Source of the DNA: Microbacteriaceae bacterium
GTDB lineage: Bacteria > Actinomycetota > Actinomycetes > Actinomycetales > Microbacteriaceae
Direction: 5' to 3'
DNA: 6,245 nt
Assembly (NCBI GenBank): GCA_025463615.1
Contig: JAODAU010000309.1
Coordinates: forward strand, 1-6,245
Below are positions 1-5,935 of this stretch, piece after piece. The stretch's first letter is position 1. Every line of letters starts with the position of its first letter. Under the pieces are notes generated by a model. That model was not told the origin of the DNA, did no database searches, and was given only the letters and a program-made list of their open reading frames with translations. The position numbers and the translations under genes were made by a program.

Positions 1-63
1 AAGACCCCGATCCGCTCGCCCCACACCGGCGACGGGACGAAGACCCCGATCCGATCGCCCCAC
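1..63. repeat. Tandem direct repeat, 39-base period
   Basis: A 24-base unit beginning AAGACCCCGATCCG occurs at 1-24 and again at 40-63 with one mismatch (C at 15, A at 54). The spacer 25-39 is seen only once, so the period is 39 bases. The first copy begins at the window edge, so the array may continue leftward. The second copy contains the near-palindrome CGATCCGATCG (47-57). It lies just past the stop codon of the leftward P-loop kinase gene, so it is 3'-flanking or intergenic DNA. I do not recognise the element. The period is a multiple of three, so a repeat-encoding end of an unseen neighbouring gene is the alternative. Confidence 0.75.
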
Positions 64-85
64 CACGAAAAAGCGCAGTTCCGGC

Positions 86-595
86 TCACCGCAGCAGGTC
101 GGCGACCTCGCGCACGCGCCCAGTGTCCCGGGTTGCCCCGGCGTCAACCACGATCGGGTTCTCGTCGACCGGCGGCTCGAAGCCCGCGACGTGATCGGTC
201 AGCACCGCATCCACCACGTCATGCCGCCCCAGCACCGCGCGGTTCGCCTCCACGCGCTGTCGCTGCAGTTGCGGGTCGATGCGCACCCACACGATGCGAA
301 AAGGTGCGCCCGCCTCCCGTGCCGTCTCGCTCCAGCCGTCGCGGATGAAGCGCGGCGACCCCGTGTCATCAACGACGACATGCGAACCGTCGCGCAACAG
401 GCGAGCGACGCGCGCATGCGCGATCCGGTTCGTCTCGGCCCACTCGGTCACCGGGATTCCCTGCCCGCCGTCCAGCCCGCGTTCGGCATTGATCGCGTCG
501 AGGCTGACGAGCTCGGCGTCGAGTTCTGCGGCCAGCAGCGCCGCGAATGTGCTCTTGCCCGCGAACGAGAGCCCGCACATGAGCGCCAGTGTCAC
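86..595 (-). CDS. P-loop (AAA_33-type) ATP-binding kinase, small
   Basis: This 169-residue cytosolic protein is probably a small-molecule kinase of the P-loop family that includes zeta-toxin-like and chloramphenicol-phosphotransferase-like enzymes; its substrate cannot be told. A Walker A loop, GLSFAGKST, lies at residues 8-16. A Walker B-like strand HVVVDDTG lies at 72-79, with Asp76/Asp77 as Mg or catalytic candidates. An Arg-rich segment around 112-119 and 124 could form the lid. The length fits a single-domain kinase. I chose the GTG at 595 because it overlaps the TGA of the upstream ROK gene (GTGA) and has a GGAG ribosome site 8 bases upstream (607-604). The ATG at 580 has no such site and would start two residues before the P-loop. 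The overlap implies translational coupling and a shared transcript with the ROK kinase. The P-loop assignment is solid; the function is open. Confidence 0.85.
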   Translation of the reverse strand: MTLALMCGLSFAGKSTFAALLAAELDAELVSLDAINAERGLDGGQGIPVTEWAETNRIAHARVARLLRDGSHVVVDDTGSPRFIRDGWSETAREAGAPFRIVWVRIDPQLQRQRVEANRAVLGRHDVVDAVLTDHVAGFEPPVDENPIVVDAGATRDTGRVREVADLLR

Positions 596-1542
596 CCCAC
601 GAACTCCGCGCGGTGGATGAGGGCGGCCGCCCCGATGAGCGGCCCGTCGCTGGAGAGACCCGACGGCACGATCTTCACCTTGGTCACGAACTTGAAGCTG
701 GTGCGCCGGGCCACGGCCGCGCGCATGTGGTCGAAGAGGTCGGGCGTCACGTGCGAGAAACCGCCGCCGATGGCGACGATCTCGAGGTCGACCAGGGAGG
801 TGGCGGAGGCGATGGCCTGGCCGATCGCCCGACCCGAGCGCTCGATGGCCGCGATGGCCACCTCGTCGCCGTCGCGGTAGGACTGGCCGAGCTCCTCGCC
901 CGTCGTGCCGTTCCAGCCCTGCAGCTGGGCCCACTGCACCGTGTGCGGTCCGGAGGCCACCGCCTCGACGCATCCGGTGCCGCCGCAGGGGCACGGGTCG
1001 TCGAAGCCGGCGACCTCCACGTGGCCGATGTGCCCGGCGTTCCCGGTGGGGCCGGAGACGGTGTTGCCGTGCAGGATGAGGCCGCCGCCGATGCCGGTGG
1101 AGACGATCATCCCCATGACGTTGTTGTAGCCACGCGCGGCGCCCACCCAGTGCTCGGCCAGGGCGATGCAGATGCCGTCCATGCGCAGCACCACGTTCGT
1201 GCCGTCGGGCACCGCCGCGATCACCTGGTCGCGCAGCGGGTATTCGCGCCACACGGCGAGGTTGAGCGGCGAGACCGTGCCGTTCGCCTCGTCGATCGGG
1301 CCGGCAGAGCCGATGCCCACGCCGAGCAGCGGCGAACCCTCGGGCAGGGCCGCGAGGGCGAGCGCGACGACCTCGTCGACGGCGAGCGCGAGCTGGTCCG
1401 AGGTGAGCTGTTTGCCTGTCGGTGCGCGGAAGCGGCTGGGGCCGTAGACGCCGCCCTCCGGGTCGACCAGGGCCGCCTCGACTTTGGTGCCACCGAGGTC
1501 GATGGCGAGGGCGTATCCGGTCACGTCAGCGGGGGAGCTCAT
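592..1542 (-). CDS. ROK-family sugar kinase (glucokinase-like)
   Basis: This 316-residue cytosolic protein phosphorylates a hexose or related sugar with ATP, judging from its family. The N-terminal phosphate-binding motif DLGGTK is at 15-20. The catalytic Asp is Asp122, in RMDGICIALAE; many ROK proteins have Asn-Asp here. An ATPase motif STGIGGGLI spans 148-156. The ROK zinc site is complete: His174 plus the CPCGGTGC motif (Cys184, Cys186, Cys191) with the family 10-residue His-Cys spacing. The second nucleotide motif AIGGGFS is at 257-263. There is no N-terminal helix-turn-helix, so it is a kinase and not an ROK repressor. The segment before His174 reads GNAGHIGH, with His171 where the common motif has Glu (ExGH); this bears on sugar specificity. 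No clear ribosome site precedes the ATG, so the transcript may be nearly leaderless. It is divergent from the SorC/deoC operon and may share its operators. Family is certain, substrate is not. Confidence 0.93.
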   Translation of the reverse strand: MSSPADVTGYALAIDLGGTKVEAALVDPEGGVYGPSRFRAPTGKQLTSDQLALAVDEVVALALAALPEGSPLLGVGIGSAGPIDEANGTVSPLNLAVWREYPLRDQVIAAVPDGTNVVLRMDGICIALAEHWVGAARGYNNVMGMIVSTGIGGGLILHGNTVSGPTGNAGHIGHVEVAGFDDPCPCGGTGCVEAVASGPHTVQWAQLQGWNGTTGEELGQSYRDGDEVAIAAIERSGRAIGQAIASATSLVDLEIVAIGGGFSHVTPDLFDHMRAAVARRTSFKFVTKVKIVPSGLSSDGPLIGAAALIHRAEFVG

Positions 1543-1570
1543 GACGCCAGCTTATGGGAATCCGCGACTC

Positions 1571-1584
1571 TGCTCATATGAGCA
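1571..1584. promoter_or_regulatory. Palindrome 1 in divergent region, likely operator
   Basis: TGCTCATATGAGCA is a perfect 14-base palindrome centred on CATATG, in the AT-richer gap between the divergent ROK kinase and SorC-regulator genes. It lies 29 bases upstream of the ROK start codon and upstream of the rightward -35 element. SorC-type regulators bind palindromic DNA near their own promoters. I infer this is one site for the adjacent regulator. Its place suits control of the leftward kinase promoter or cooperative binding with palindrome 2. Confidence 0.65.
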
Positions 1585-1591
1585 AAGTCTG

Positions 1592-1603
1592 CAACATATG
1601 TTG
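1592..1603. promoter_or_regulatory. Palindrome 2 in divergent region, likely operator
   Basis: CAACATATGTTG is a perfect 12-base palindrome sharing the CATATG core of palindrome 1. The two centres are 20 bases apart, about two helical turns, so bound dimers would sit on nearly the same DNA face. Its right arm covers the first three bases of the putative -35 element (TTGAAC, 1601-1606), so occupancy should block RNA polymerase on the regulator/deoC promoter. I infer autorepression relieved by a sugar-phosphate effector. Confidence 0.65.
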
Positions 1604-1629
1604 AACACGGTCCCGAACCCGCCTACGCT
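1601..1629 (+). promoter_or_regulatory. Putative sigma-70-type promoter of the regulator-deoC-ALDH operon
   Basis: A -35 candidate TTGAAC (1601-1606) and a -10 candidate TACGCT (1624-1629) are separated by exactly 17 bases. The expected transcription start is near 1635-1637, giving a leader of only about 13 bases. That start falls at the edge of the purine-rich stretch containing the ribosome site GGAGG (1639-1643). The overlap of the -35 with palindrome 2 supports a regulated promoter. No start site is proven, and the leftward promoter for the ROK gene could not be identified convincingly. Confidence 0.55.
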
Positions 1630-1648
1630 GAAGGGGAGGGAGGCTGCC

Positions 1649-2584
1649 ATGACCGACACGCAGGACGCGCTGCTCGTGCGCGCAGCCGAGCTCTACTACG
1701 AAGACAACAAGACCCAGGACGAGATCGGCGCGCTGCTGCGCCTCACCCGCTGGAAGGTGGGCCGGATGCTGGCCCAGGCCCGCGAGGACGGCATCGTGCG
1801 CATCGAGATCGTGCACCCCCGCGCCCGCCGCTCCTCCCTCGAGCGCGCGCTGTGCGAGCGCTTCGGCCTCGCGGATGCCGTGGTCGTCCCCGTCGCGGAG
1901 GGCACGGACGCGCAGGCCCGCGTCGCCCAGGCCGCCGCCGACCACCTCCAGGCCCTGCGACCCGCCCCGCGCATCCTCGGCGTCAGCTGGGGCCGCACCC
2001 TCGACGCGATCGCCCAGCGCCTCCCGGCGGACTGGGGATCGGGCATCGACGTCGTGCAGGTCAACGGCAGCGTGAGCCTCGTGGGCGGCAGCAACGCCGC
2101 CGCTACAGCGGTCGAGATCGCCACGAAGGGCGGCGGCTCGGCCACTCTGCTGCCGAGTCCCGCCATCCTGGAGCGCCGCGAGACGCGCCTGGCGATCGAG
2201 TCGGACCGCACCGTGGCGAGCGTGCTCGACCTGGCGGCCCGGGCATCCGCCTACCTGTACAGCGCCGGTGTGGCCGGCCCCGACTCGATCCTCGTCGACA
2301 GCGGCTACCTCGGCGCGGACGACGTGACCGACCTCGTGAGCCGGGGTGCGGTCGGCGACGTGCTCGGCCGTTTCATCGACGCGGAGGGCCGCATCGTGGA
2401 CCGCGACCTCGACGAGCGTACGGTCGGCCTCGGGCTCGACGAGCTCCGCGCGGCCGCCTCGAGCATCGCGGTCGTCGCAGGGGACGGCAAGCACGCGGTC
2501 GCCCGCGCGGTGGTCGCCAGCGGCCTCTGCACCACCATCATCACCGACGAAGCAACAGCCCACTACATACTGGAGCAGGCATGA
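1649..2584 (+). CDS. SorC/DeoR-type (sugar-binding domain) transcriptional regulator
   Basis: This 311-residue cytosolic DNA-binding regulator has an N-terminal helix-turn-helix at about residues 19-45 (KTQDEIGALLRLTRWKVGRM). A C-terminal sugar-phosphate-binding domain, related to the NagB/RpiA-like fold, follows. Its landmarks are GVSWGRTL (111-118), the VVQVNGSVS strand (135-143), and a terminal AGDGKHAVARAVVASG segment (277-292). Length matches the SorC family, which includes Bacillus DeoR. I chose the ATG at 1649 because GGAGG (1639-1643) lies 5 bases upstream and the helix-turn-helix begins soon after; the frame stays open upstream to 1484, but that stretch holds the promoter and palindromes. 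The stop overlaps the deoC start (ATGA). First place in a deoC operon suggests it senses deoxyribose 5-phosphate or a related intermediate. It probably binds the two upstream palindromes. The family is well supported, the effector is inferred. Confidence 0.9.
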   Translation: MTDTQDALLVRAAELYYEDNKTQDEIGALLRLTRWKVGRMLAQAREDGIVRIEIVHPRARRSSLERALCERFGLADAVVVPVAEGTDAQARVAQAAADHLQALRPAPRILGVSWGRTLDAIAQRLPADWGSGIDVVQVNGSVSLVGGSNAAATAVEIATKGGGSATLLPSPAILERRETRLAIESDRTVASVLDLAARASAYLYSAGVAGPDSILVDSGYLGADDVTDLVSRGAVGDVLGRFIDAEGRIVDRDLDERTVGLGLDELRAAASSIAVVAGDGKHAVARAVVASGLCTTIITDEATAHYILEQA

Positions 2585-3579
2585 CACTCGAACCAGCCGT
2601 GGCACTCGCCCCGGCAGAACGCGCGATCCAGACGATCGGGGGCGAGCTCACCGAGAAGAGCCTCCGCCTGCATCTCGAGGGGCTCCCGGGCGTGGACGCG
2701 GTGGGGCTGGAGGCCAGGGCCGCCGGCCTCGGCACCCGCTCGATCAAGACCACGTCCAAGGCGTGGGCGCTCGACACGATCATTCGGCTCATCGACCTCA
2801 CCACGCTCGAGGGCGCGGACACGCCCGGCAAGGTGCAGTCGCTCGTCGCGAAGGCGATGACCCCCGATCCGTCGGACCCCACGACCCCGCAGGTCGCCGC
2901 GGTCTGCGTGTACGGCGACATGGTGCCGTACGCGGTGGAGGCGCTCGGCGCCGCCCACGCGAACATCAACGTGGCAGCGGTGGCCACCGCCTTCCCGAGC
3001 GGCCGCGCGTCGCTGCCGGTGAAGCTGGCCGACACGAAGGATGCCGTGGCCGCCGGCGCCGACGAGATCGACATGGTCATCGACCGCGGTGCGTTCCTCT
3101 CCGGCCGCTACGGCCTGGTCTTCGACCAAATCGTGGCGGTGAAGGAGGCGTGCCGCCGCGACGACGGCACCTACGCGCACCTCAAGGTGATTCTCGAGAC
3201 GGGGGAGCTGAACACCTACGACAACGTGCGCCGGGCATCCTGGCTCGCCATTCTCGCGGGCGGCGACTTCATCAAGACGTCCACCGGCAAGGTCTCGCCG
3301 GCAGCGACGCTTCCGGTCACCCTGCTCATGCTGCAGGTCGTGCGCGACTGGCAGCGGCTCACCGGCGAGAAGATCGGCGTGAAGCCGGCCGGCGGCATCC
3401 GCTCCTCCAAAGACGCGATCAAGTACCTCGTGACCGTCGCCGAGACCGTCGGCGAGGAGTGGTTGCAGCCGCACCTCTTCCGCTTCGGCGCATCGAGCCT
3501 GCTCAACGACGTGCTGCTGCAGCGGCAGAAACTGACCACGGGCCACTACAGCGGCCCCGACTACGTGACGGTGGACTGA
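2581..3579 (+). CDS. deoC: Deoxyribose-phosphate aldolase, long form
   Basis: This 332-residue cytosolic class I aldolase cleaves 2-deoxy-D-ribose 5-phosphate to acetaldehyde and glyceraldehyde 3-phosphate, the last step of deoxynucleoside breakdown. The active site is complete: Asp164 in DEIDMV, the Schiff-base Lys232 in FIKTSTGK (230-237), and Lys268 in GVKPAGGIRSS. The neighbouring strand LKVILETGEL (201-210) is also intact. It is about 70 residues longer than the E. coli enzyme. The extra N-terminal part (1-65), the IDLTTLEGADT motif (71-81) and the C-terminal GHYSGPDY segment (321-328) resemble the longer DERA class that includes the animal enzyme. The ATG overlaps the regulator stop, with GGAG at 2572-2575 as ribosome site. 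The next gene begins 2 bases after its stop, so aldolase and dehydrogenase should be co-expressed. The identification is very secure. Confidence 0.97.
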   Translation: MTLEPAVALAPAERAIQTIGGELTEKSLRLHLEGLPGVDAVGLEARAAGLGTRSIKTTSKAWALDTIIRLIDLTTLEGADTPGKVQSLVAKAMTPDPSDPTTPQVAAVCVYGDMVPYAVEALGAAHANINVAAVATAFPSGRASLPVKLADTKDAVAAGADEIDMVIDRGAFLSGRYGLVFDQIVAVKEACRRDDGTYAHLKVILETGELNTYDNVRRASWLAILAGGDFIKTSTGKVSPAATLPVTLLMLQVVRDWQRLTGEKIGVKPAGGIRSSKDAIKYLVTVAETVGEEWLQPHLFRFGASSLLNDVLLQRQKLTTGHYSGPDYVTVD

Positions 3580-3581
3580 TC

Positions 3582-5057
3582 ATGACCTTCCTCGACTACG
3601 CACCGGCGCCCGAGTCGCCGTCGATCCTGCACCTCAAGAAGGAGTACGGGCTCTTCGTCAACGGCGAGTTCGTCGACGGCCACGGCCAGCGCTTCGACAC
3701 CATCTCGCCGGCCGACGAGCACGTGATCGCCAGCATCTCCTCCGCCGACGCGCAGGATGTCGATGCGGCCGTCGCCGCCGCCCGCCGCGCCTACGACCGC
3801 ACCTGGTCGAAGCTGAGCGGGGCCGACCGCGGCAAGTACCTCTACCGCATCGCGCGCCTCGTGCAGGAGCGCGCCCGCGAGCTGGCGGTCGCCGAGAGCC
3901 TCGACAACGGCAAGCCGATCAAGGAGTCGCGGGATGTCGACGTCCCGCTCGTCGCCGCCTGGTTCTTCTACTACGCGGGCTGGGCAGACAAGCTCGACTA
4001 CGCCGGGCTCGGACCGAACCCGCGCGCGCTGGGCGTTGCCGCGCAGGTCATCCCGTGGAACTTCCCGCTGCTCATGCTCGCATGGAAGATCGCGCCGGCG
4101 CTCGCCGCGGGCAACACCGTGGTGATCAAGCCGGCCGAGACCACGCCGCTGTCTGCGCTGATCTTCGCCGAGATCCTGCAGCAGGCCGACCTGCCGGCGG
4201 GTGTGGTCAACATCCTCACCGGCGCCGGCGACACCGGTGCGCTGCTCGTCAACCACCCAGACGTGAACAAGGTGGCGTTCACGGGCTCGACCGCGGTCGG
4301 GCGCGCGATCGCCAAGTCGACGGCGGGCACCGGCAAGAAGCTCACGCTCGAGCTGGGCGGCAAGGCCGCGAACATCGTGTTCGACGACGCGCCGCTCGAC
4401 CAGGCCATCGAGGGCATCGTGAACGGCATCTTCTTCAACCAGGGCCACGTGTGCTGCGCGGGCTCGCGGCTACTGGTGCAGGAGAACGTGGAATCCGAGG
4501 TCGTCGACCGGCTGAAGGAGCGCCTGCAGACGCTGCGCCTCGGCGACCCGCTCGACAAGAACACGGACATCGGGGCGATCAACTCGCGCGAGCAGCTCGA
4601 CCGCATCCGCGCGCTCTCGAAGATCGGCGAGGAGGAGGGCGCCACCCGCTGGACCGCGCCATGCGAGATCCCCGCCAAGGGCTTCTGGTTCGCGCCGACC
4701 ATCTTCACCGGGGTCGAGACGAGCCACCGCATCGCCCGCGACGAGATCTTCGGGCCCGTGCTCAGCGTGCTCACGTTCCGCACCCCGGCCGAGGCGATCG
4801 CCAAGGCGAACAACACGCCGTACGAGCTCTCCGCCGGCATCTGGAGTGACCAGGGCTCGAAGGTGCTGGCCGTGGCCGACCAGCTGCGCGCCGGCGTCGT
4901 CTGGGCGAACACGTTCAACCAGTTCGACCCCTCGTCGCCGTTCGGCGGCTACAAGGAGTCCGGCTACGGGCGCGAGGGCGGCAGGCACGGCCTGGCCGCG
5001 TACCTCGCGAGCGCGGGCCTCACCAACGCGGCACTCACGAGCGGAGCGAAGAAATGA
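3582..5057 (+). CDS. NAD-dependent aldehyde dehydrogenase, catalytic partner (ALDH16-like first domain)
   Basis: This 491-residue cytosolic enzyme oxidises an aldehyde to an acid; acetaldehyde from DeoC is the likely substrate. The active site is complete. It has Asn160 in VIPWNFP, Lys183 in IKPAE, the Rossmann FTGSTAVG (233-240), general base Glu257 in LELGGK, and the cofactor Glu388 in EIFGPV. The nucleophile is Cys291 in GHVCCAGSR, with a second Cys at 292. The motif FFYYAGWADK (128-137) recalls ALDH16. Length is near normal, but after GYGREGGRHGL the C terminus reads AAYLASAGLTNAAL in place of the usual TEVKTV-type oligomerisation strand. A weak ribosome site GGTGGA (3570-3575) lies 6 bases before the ATG, 2 bases after the deoC stop. 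The stop overlaps the next start (ATGA), so its short ALDH-like neighbour is made alongside. Catalysis is near certain; substrate is inferred from the operon. Confidence 0.95.
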   Translation: MTFLDYAPAPESPSILHLKKEYGLFVNGEFVDGHGQRFDTISPADEHVIASISSADAQDVDAAVAAARRAYDRTWSKLSGADRGKYLYRIARLVQERARELAVAESLDNGKPIKESRDVDVPLVAAWFFYYAGWADKLDYAGLGPNPRALGVAAQVIPWNFPLLMLAWKIAPALAAGNTVVIKPAETTPLSALIFAEILQQADLPAGVVNILTGAGDTGALLVNHPDVNKVAFTGSTAVGRAIAKSTAGTGKKLTLELGGKAANIVFDDAPLDQAIEGIVNGIFFNQGHVCCAGSRLLVQENVESEVVDRLKERLQTLRLGDPLDKNTDIGAINSREQLDRIRALSKIGEEEGATRWTAPCEIPAKGFWFAPTIFTGVETSHRIARDEIFGPVLSVLTFRTPAEAIAKANNTPYELSAGIWSDQGSKVLAVADQLRAGVVWANTFNQFDPSSPFGGYKESGYGREGGRHGLAAYLASAGLTNAALTSGAKK

Positions 5058-5908
5058 CACGGCTCACCGTCCCCAAGACCTACAAGCTCTACATCGGCGG
5101 CAAGTTCCCGCGCTCGGAGTCCGGGCGAGTGTACGAGGTCGCCACCACGAAGGGCGCCTTCCTTGCGAATGCGGCCAAGGCATCCAGGAAGGATGCCAGA
5201 GACGCCGTCGTCGCCGCCCGCGCCGCCCTCGGCGGCTGGTCCGGCGCCACCGGGTACAACCGCGGCCAGGTGCTGTACCGCATCGCCGAGCTGCTCGAGG
5301 GGCGCAGGGCGCAGTTCGTGGAAGAGCTCCGGTCGTCGGAGGGCCTCACCGCCGTCGCGGCCGAGAAGCAGGTGGATGCCGCCATCGACGTCTGGGTCTG
5401 GTACGCCGGCTGGGCGGACAAGTACCTGCAGGTCGCGGGCAACGGCAACCCCGTGAGCGGCCCGTACTTCAACATCTCGACGCCGGAGCCGACGGGCGTG
5501 GTGGCGGTGATCGCGCCGCAGCGTTCGTCGCTGCTCGGGCTGGTGAGCGTAGTCGCGCCGGTCATCCTGAGCGGCAACACGGTCGTGGTCGTGGCGAGCG
5601 AGGCGGCGCCGCTCAGCGCGATCAGCCTGGCCGAGGTGCTCGCGACGAGCGATGTGCCCGGGGGAGTCGTCAACGTGCTCACCGGCTCCGCGGCCGAGAT
5701 CGCGCCGTGGCTCGCCAGCCACGCCGACGTGAACGCGCTCGACCTGGCCGGCGCCGAGGCGCTCGACTGGGTGGACCTGCAGATCGCCGCGGCGGACACG
5801 CTCAAGCGCGTGATGCCGGCCGAGTCCGGGGTGCCGGCGCCGAGCGTGGAGCGCGTCACCTTCTTCACCGAGACCAAGACGGTCTGGCACACGAAAGCGC
5901 TGATCTAG
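5054..5908 (+). CDS. Short aldehyde-dehydrogenase-like protein lacking the catalytic domain (probable non-catalytic partner)
   Basis: This 284-residue protein belongs to the ALDH superfamily but should not be an active dehydrogenase. It starts like an ALDH (YKLYIGGKFPRSESG, 10-24) and keeps YAGWADK (117-123), the strand APVILSGNTVVVVASE (168-183) and GGVVNVLTG (203-211). Key sites are lost: PWNFP is replaced by APQRSSL (154-160), the cofactor Lys by an Ala-Ser-Glu run, and FTGSTxxG by DLAGAEAL. The catalytic domain with Glu and Cys is absent altogether. It ends with FTETKTVWHT (271-280), like the C-terminal oligomerisation tail of normal ALDHs, which the preceding gene lacks. The start overlaps the upstream TGA, with GGAG at 5043-5046. 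From memory, similar short proteins accompany deoC and ALDH in other actinobacteria, so this is a conserved form and not a fresh pseudogene. I infer a structural or regulatory partner, as in the second domain of ALDH16. Confidence 0.88.
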   Translation: MTRLTVPKTYKLYIGGKFPRSESGRVYEVATTKGAFLANAAKASRKDARDAVVAARAALGGWSGATGYNRGQVLYRIAELLEGRRAQFVEELRSSEGLTAVAAEKQVDAAIDVWVWYAGWADKYLQVAGNGNPVSGPYFNISTPEPTGVVAVIAPQRSSLLGLVSVVAPVILSGNTVVVVASEAAPLSAISLAEVLATSDVPGGVVNVLTGSAAEIAPWLASHADVNALDLAGAEALDWVDLQIAAADTLKRVMPAESGVPAPSVERVTFFTETKTVWHTKALI

Positions 5909-5935
5909 GGGCGGTACCGGGCGTCAGCGATTCGT

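Noticed and set aside
1..63. CRISPR array
   Set aside because: Only two units with a 15-base spacer are visible; units and spacers do not have CRISPR proportions and there are no cas genes.
1..348. Rightward frame 1 open through the tandem repeat, encoding a 13-residue repeat
   Set aside because: It runs antisense to the P-loop kinase for over 250 bases and becomes Arg/Pro-rich shadow sequence. The open frame follows from GC content, though the repeat itself is real.
596..1252. Leftward open frame reading through the ROK gene in another frame and continuing into the P-loop kinase (388 codons to 86)
   Set aside because: The part upstream of 595 is an Arg/His/Gly-rich shadow of the ROK gene. 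The kinase has its own GTG start with a ribosome site, and nothing suggests a fusion.
1484..1648. Upstream extension of the regulator frame to a GTG at 1484
   Set aside because: It would place the palindromes, promoter and ribosome site inside coding sequence and add 55 residues before the helix-turn-helix not expected in the SorC family.
1574..2605. Long leftward open frame (343 codons) opposite the regulator
   Set aside because: Low-complexity Ala/Asp/Gly/Val-rich translation typical of the antisense of a high-GC gene; no domain motif, and it would cover the operator region.
2563..3546. Long leftward open frame opposite deoC
   Set aside because: The deoC strand has complete catalytic motifs. 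The opposite translation is a composition artefact without motifs.
5054..5908. Calling the short ALDH-like gene a pseudogene
   Set aside because: The frame is intact, has a good ribosome site and start overlap, and ends with a recognisable ALDH tail. Similar short forms are, from memory, found in other actinobacteria, which fits a conserved non-catalytic protein.
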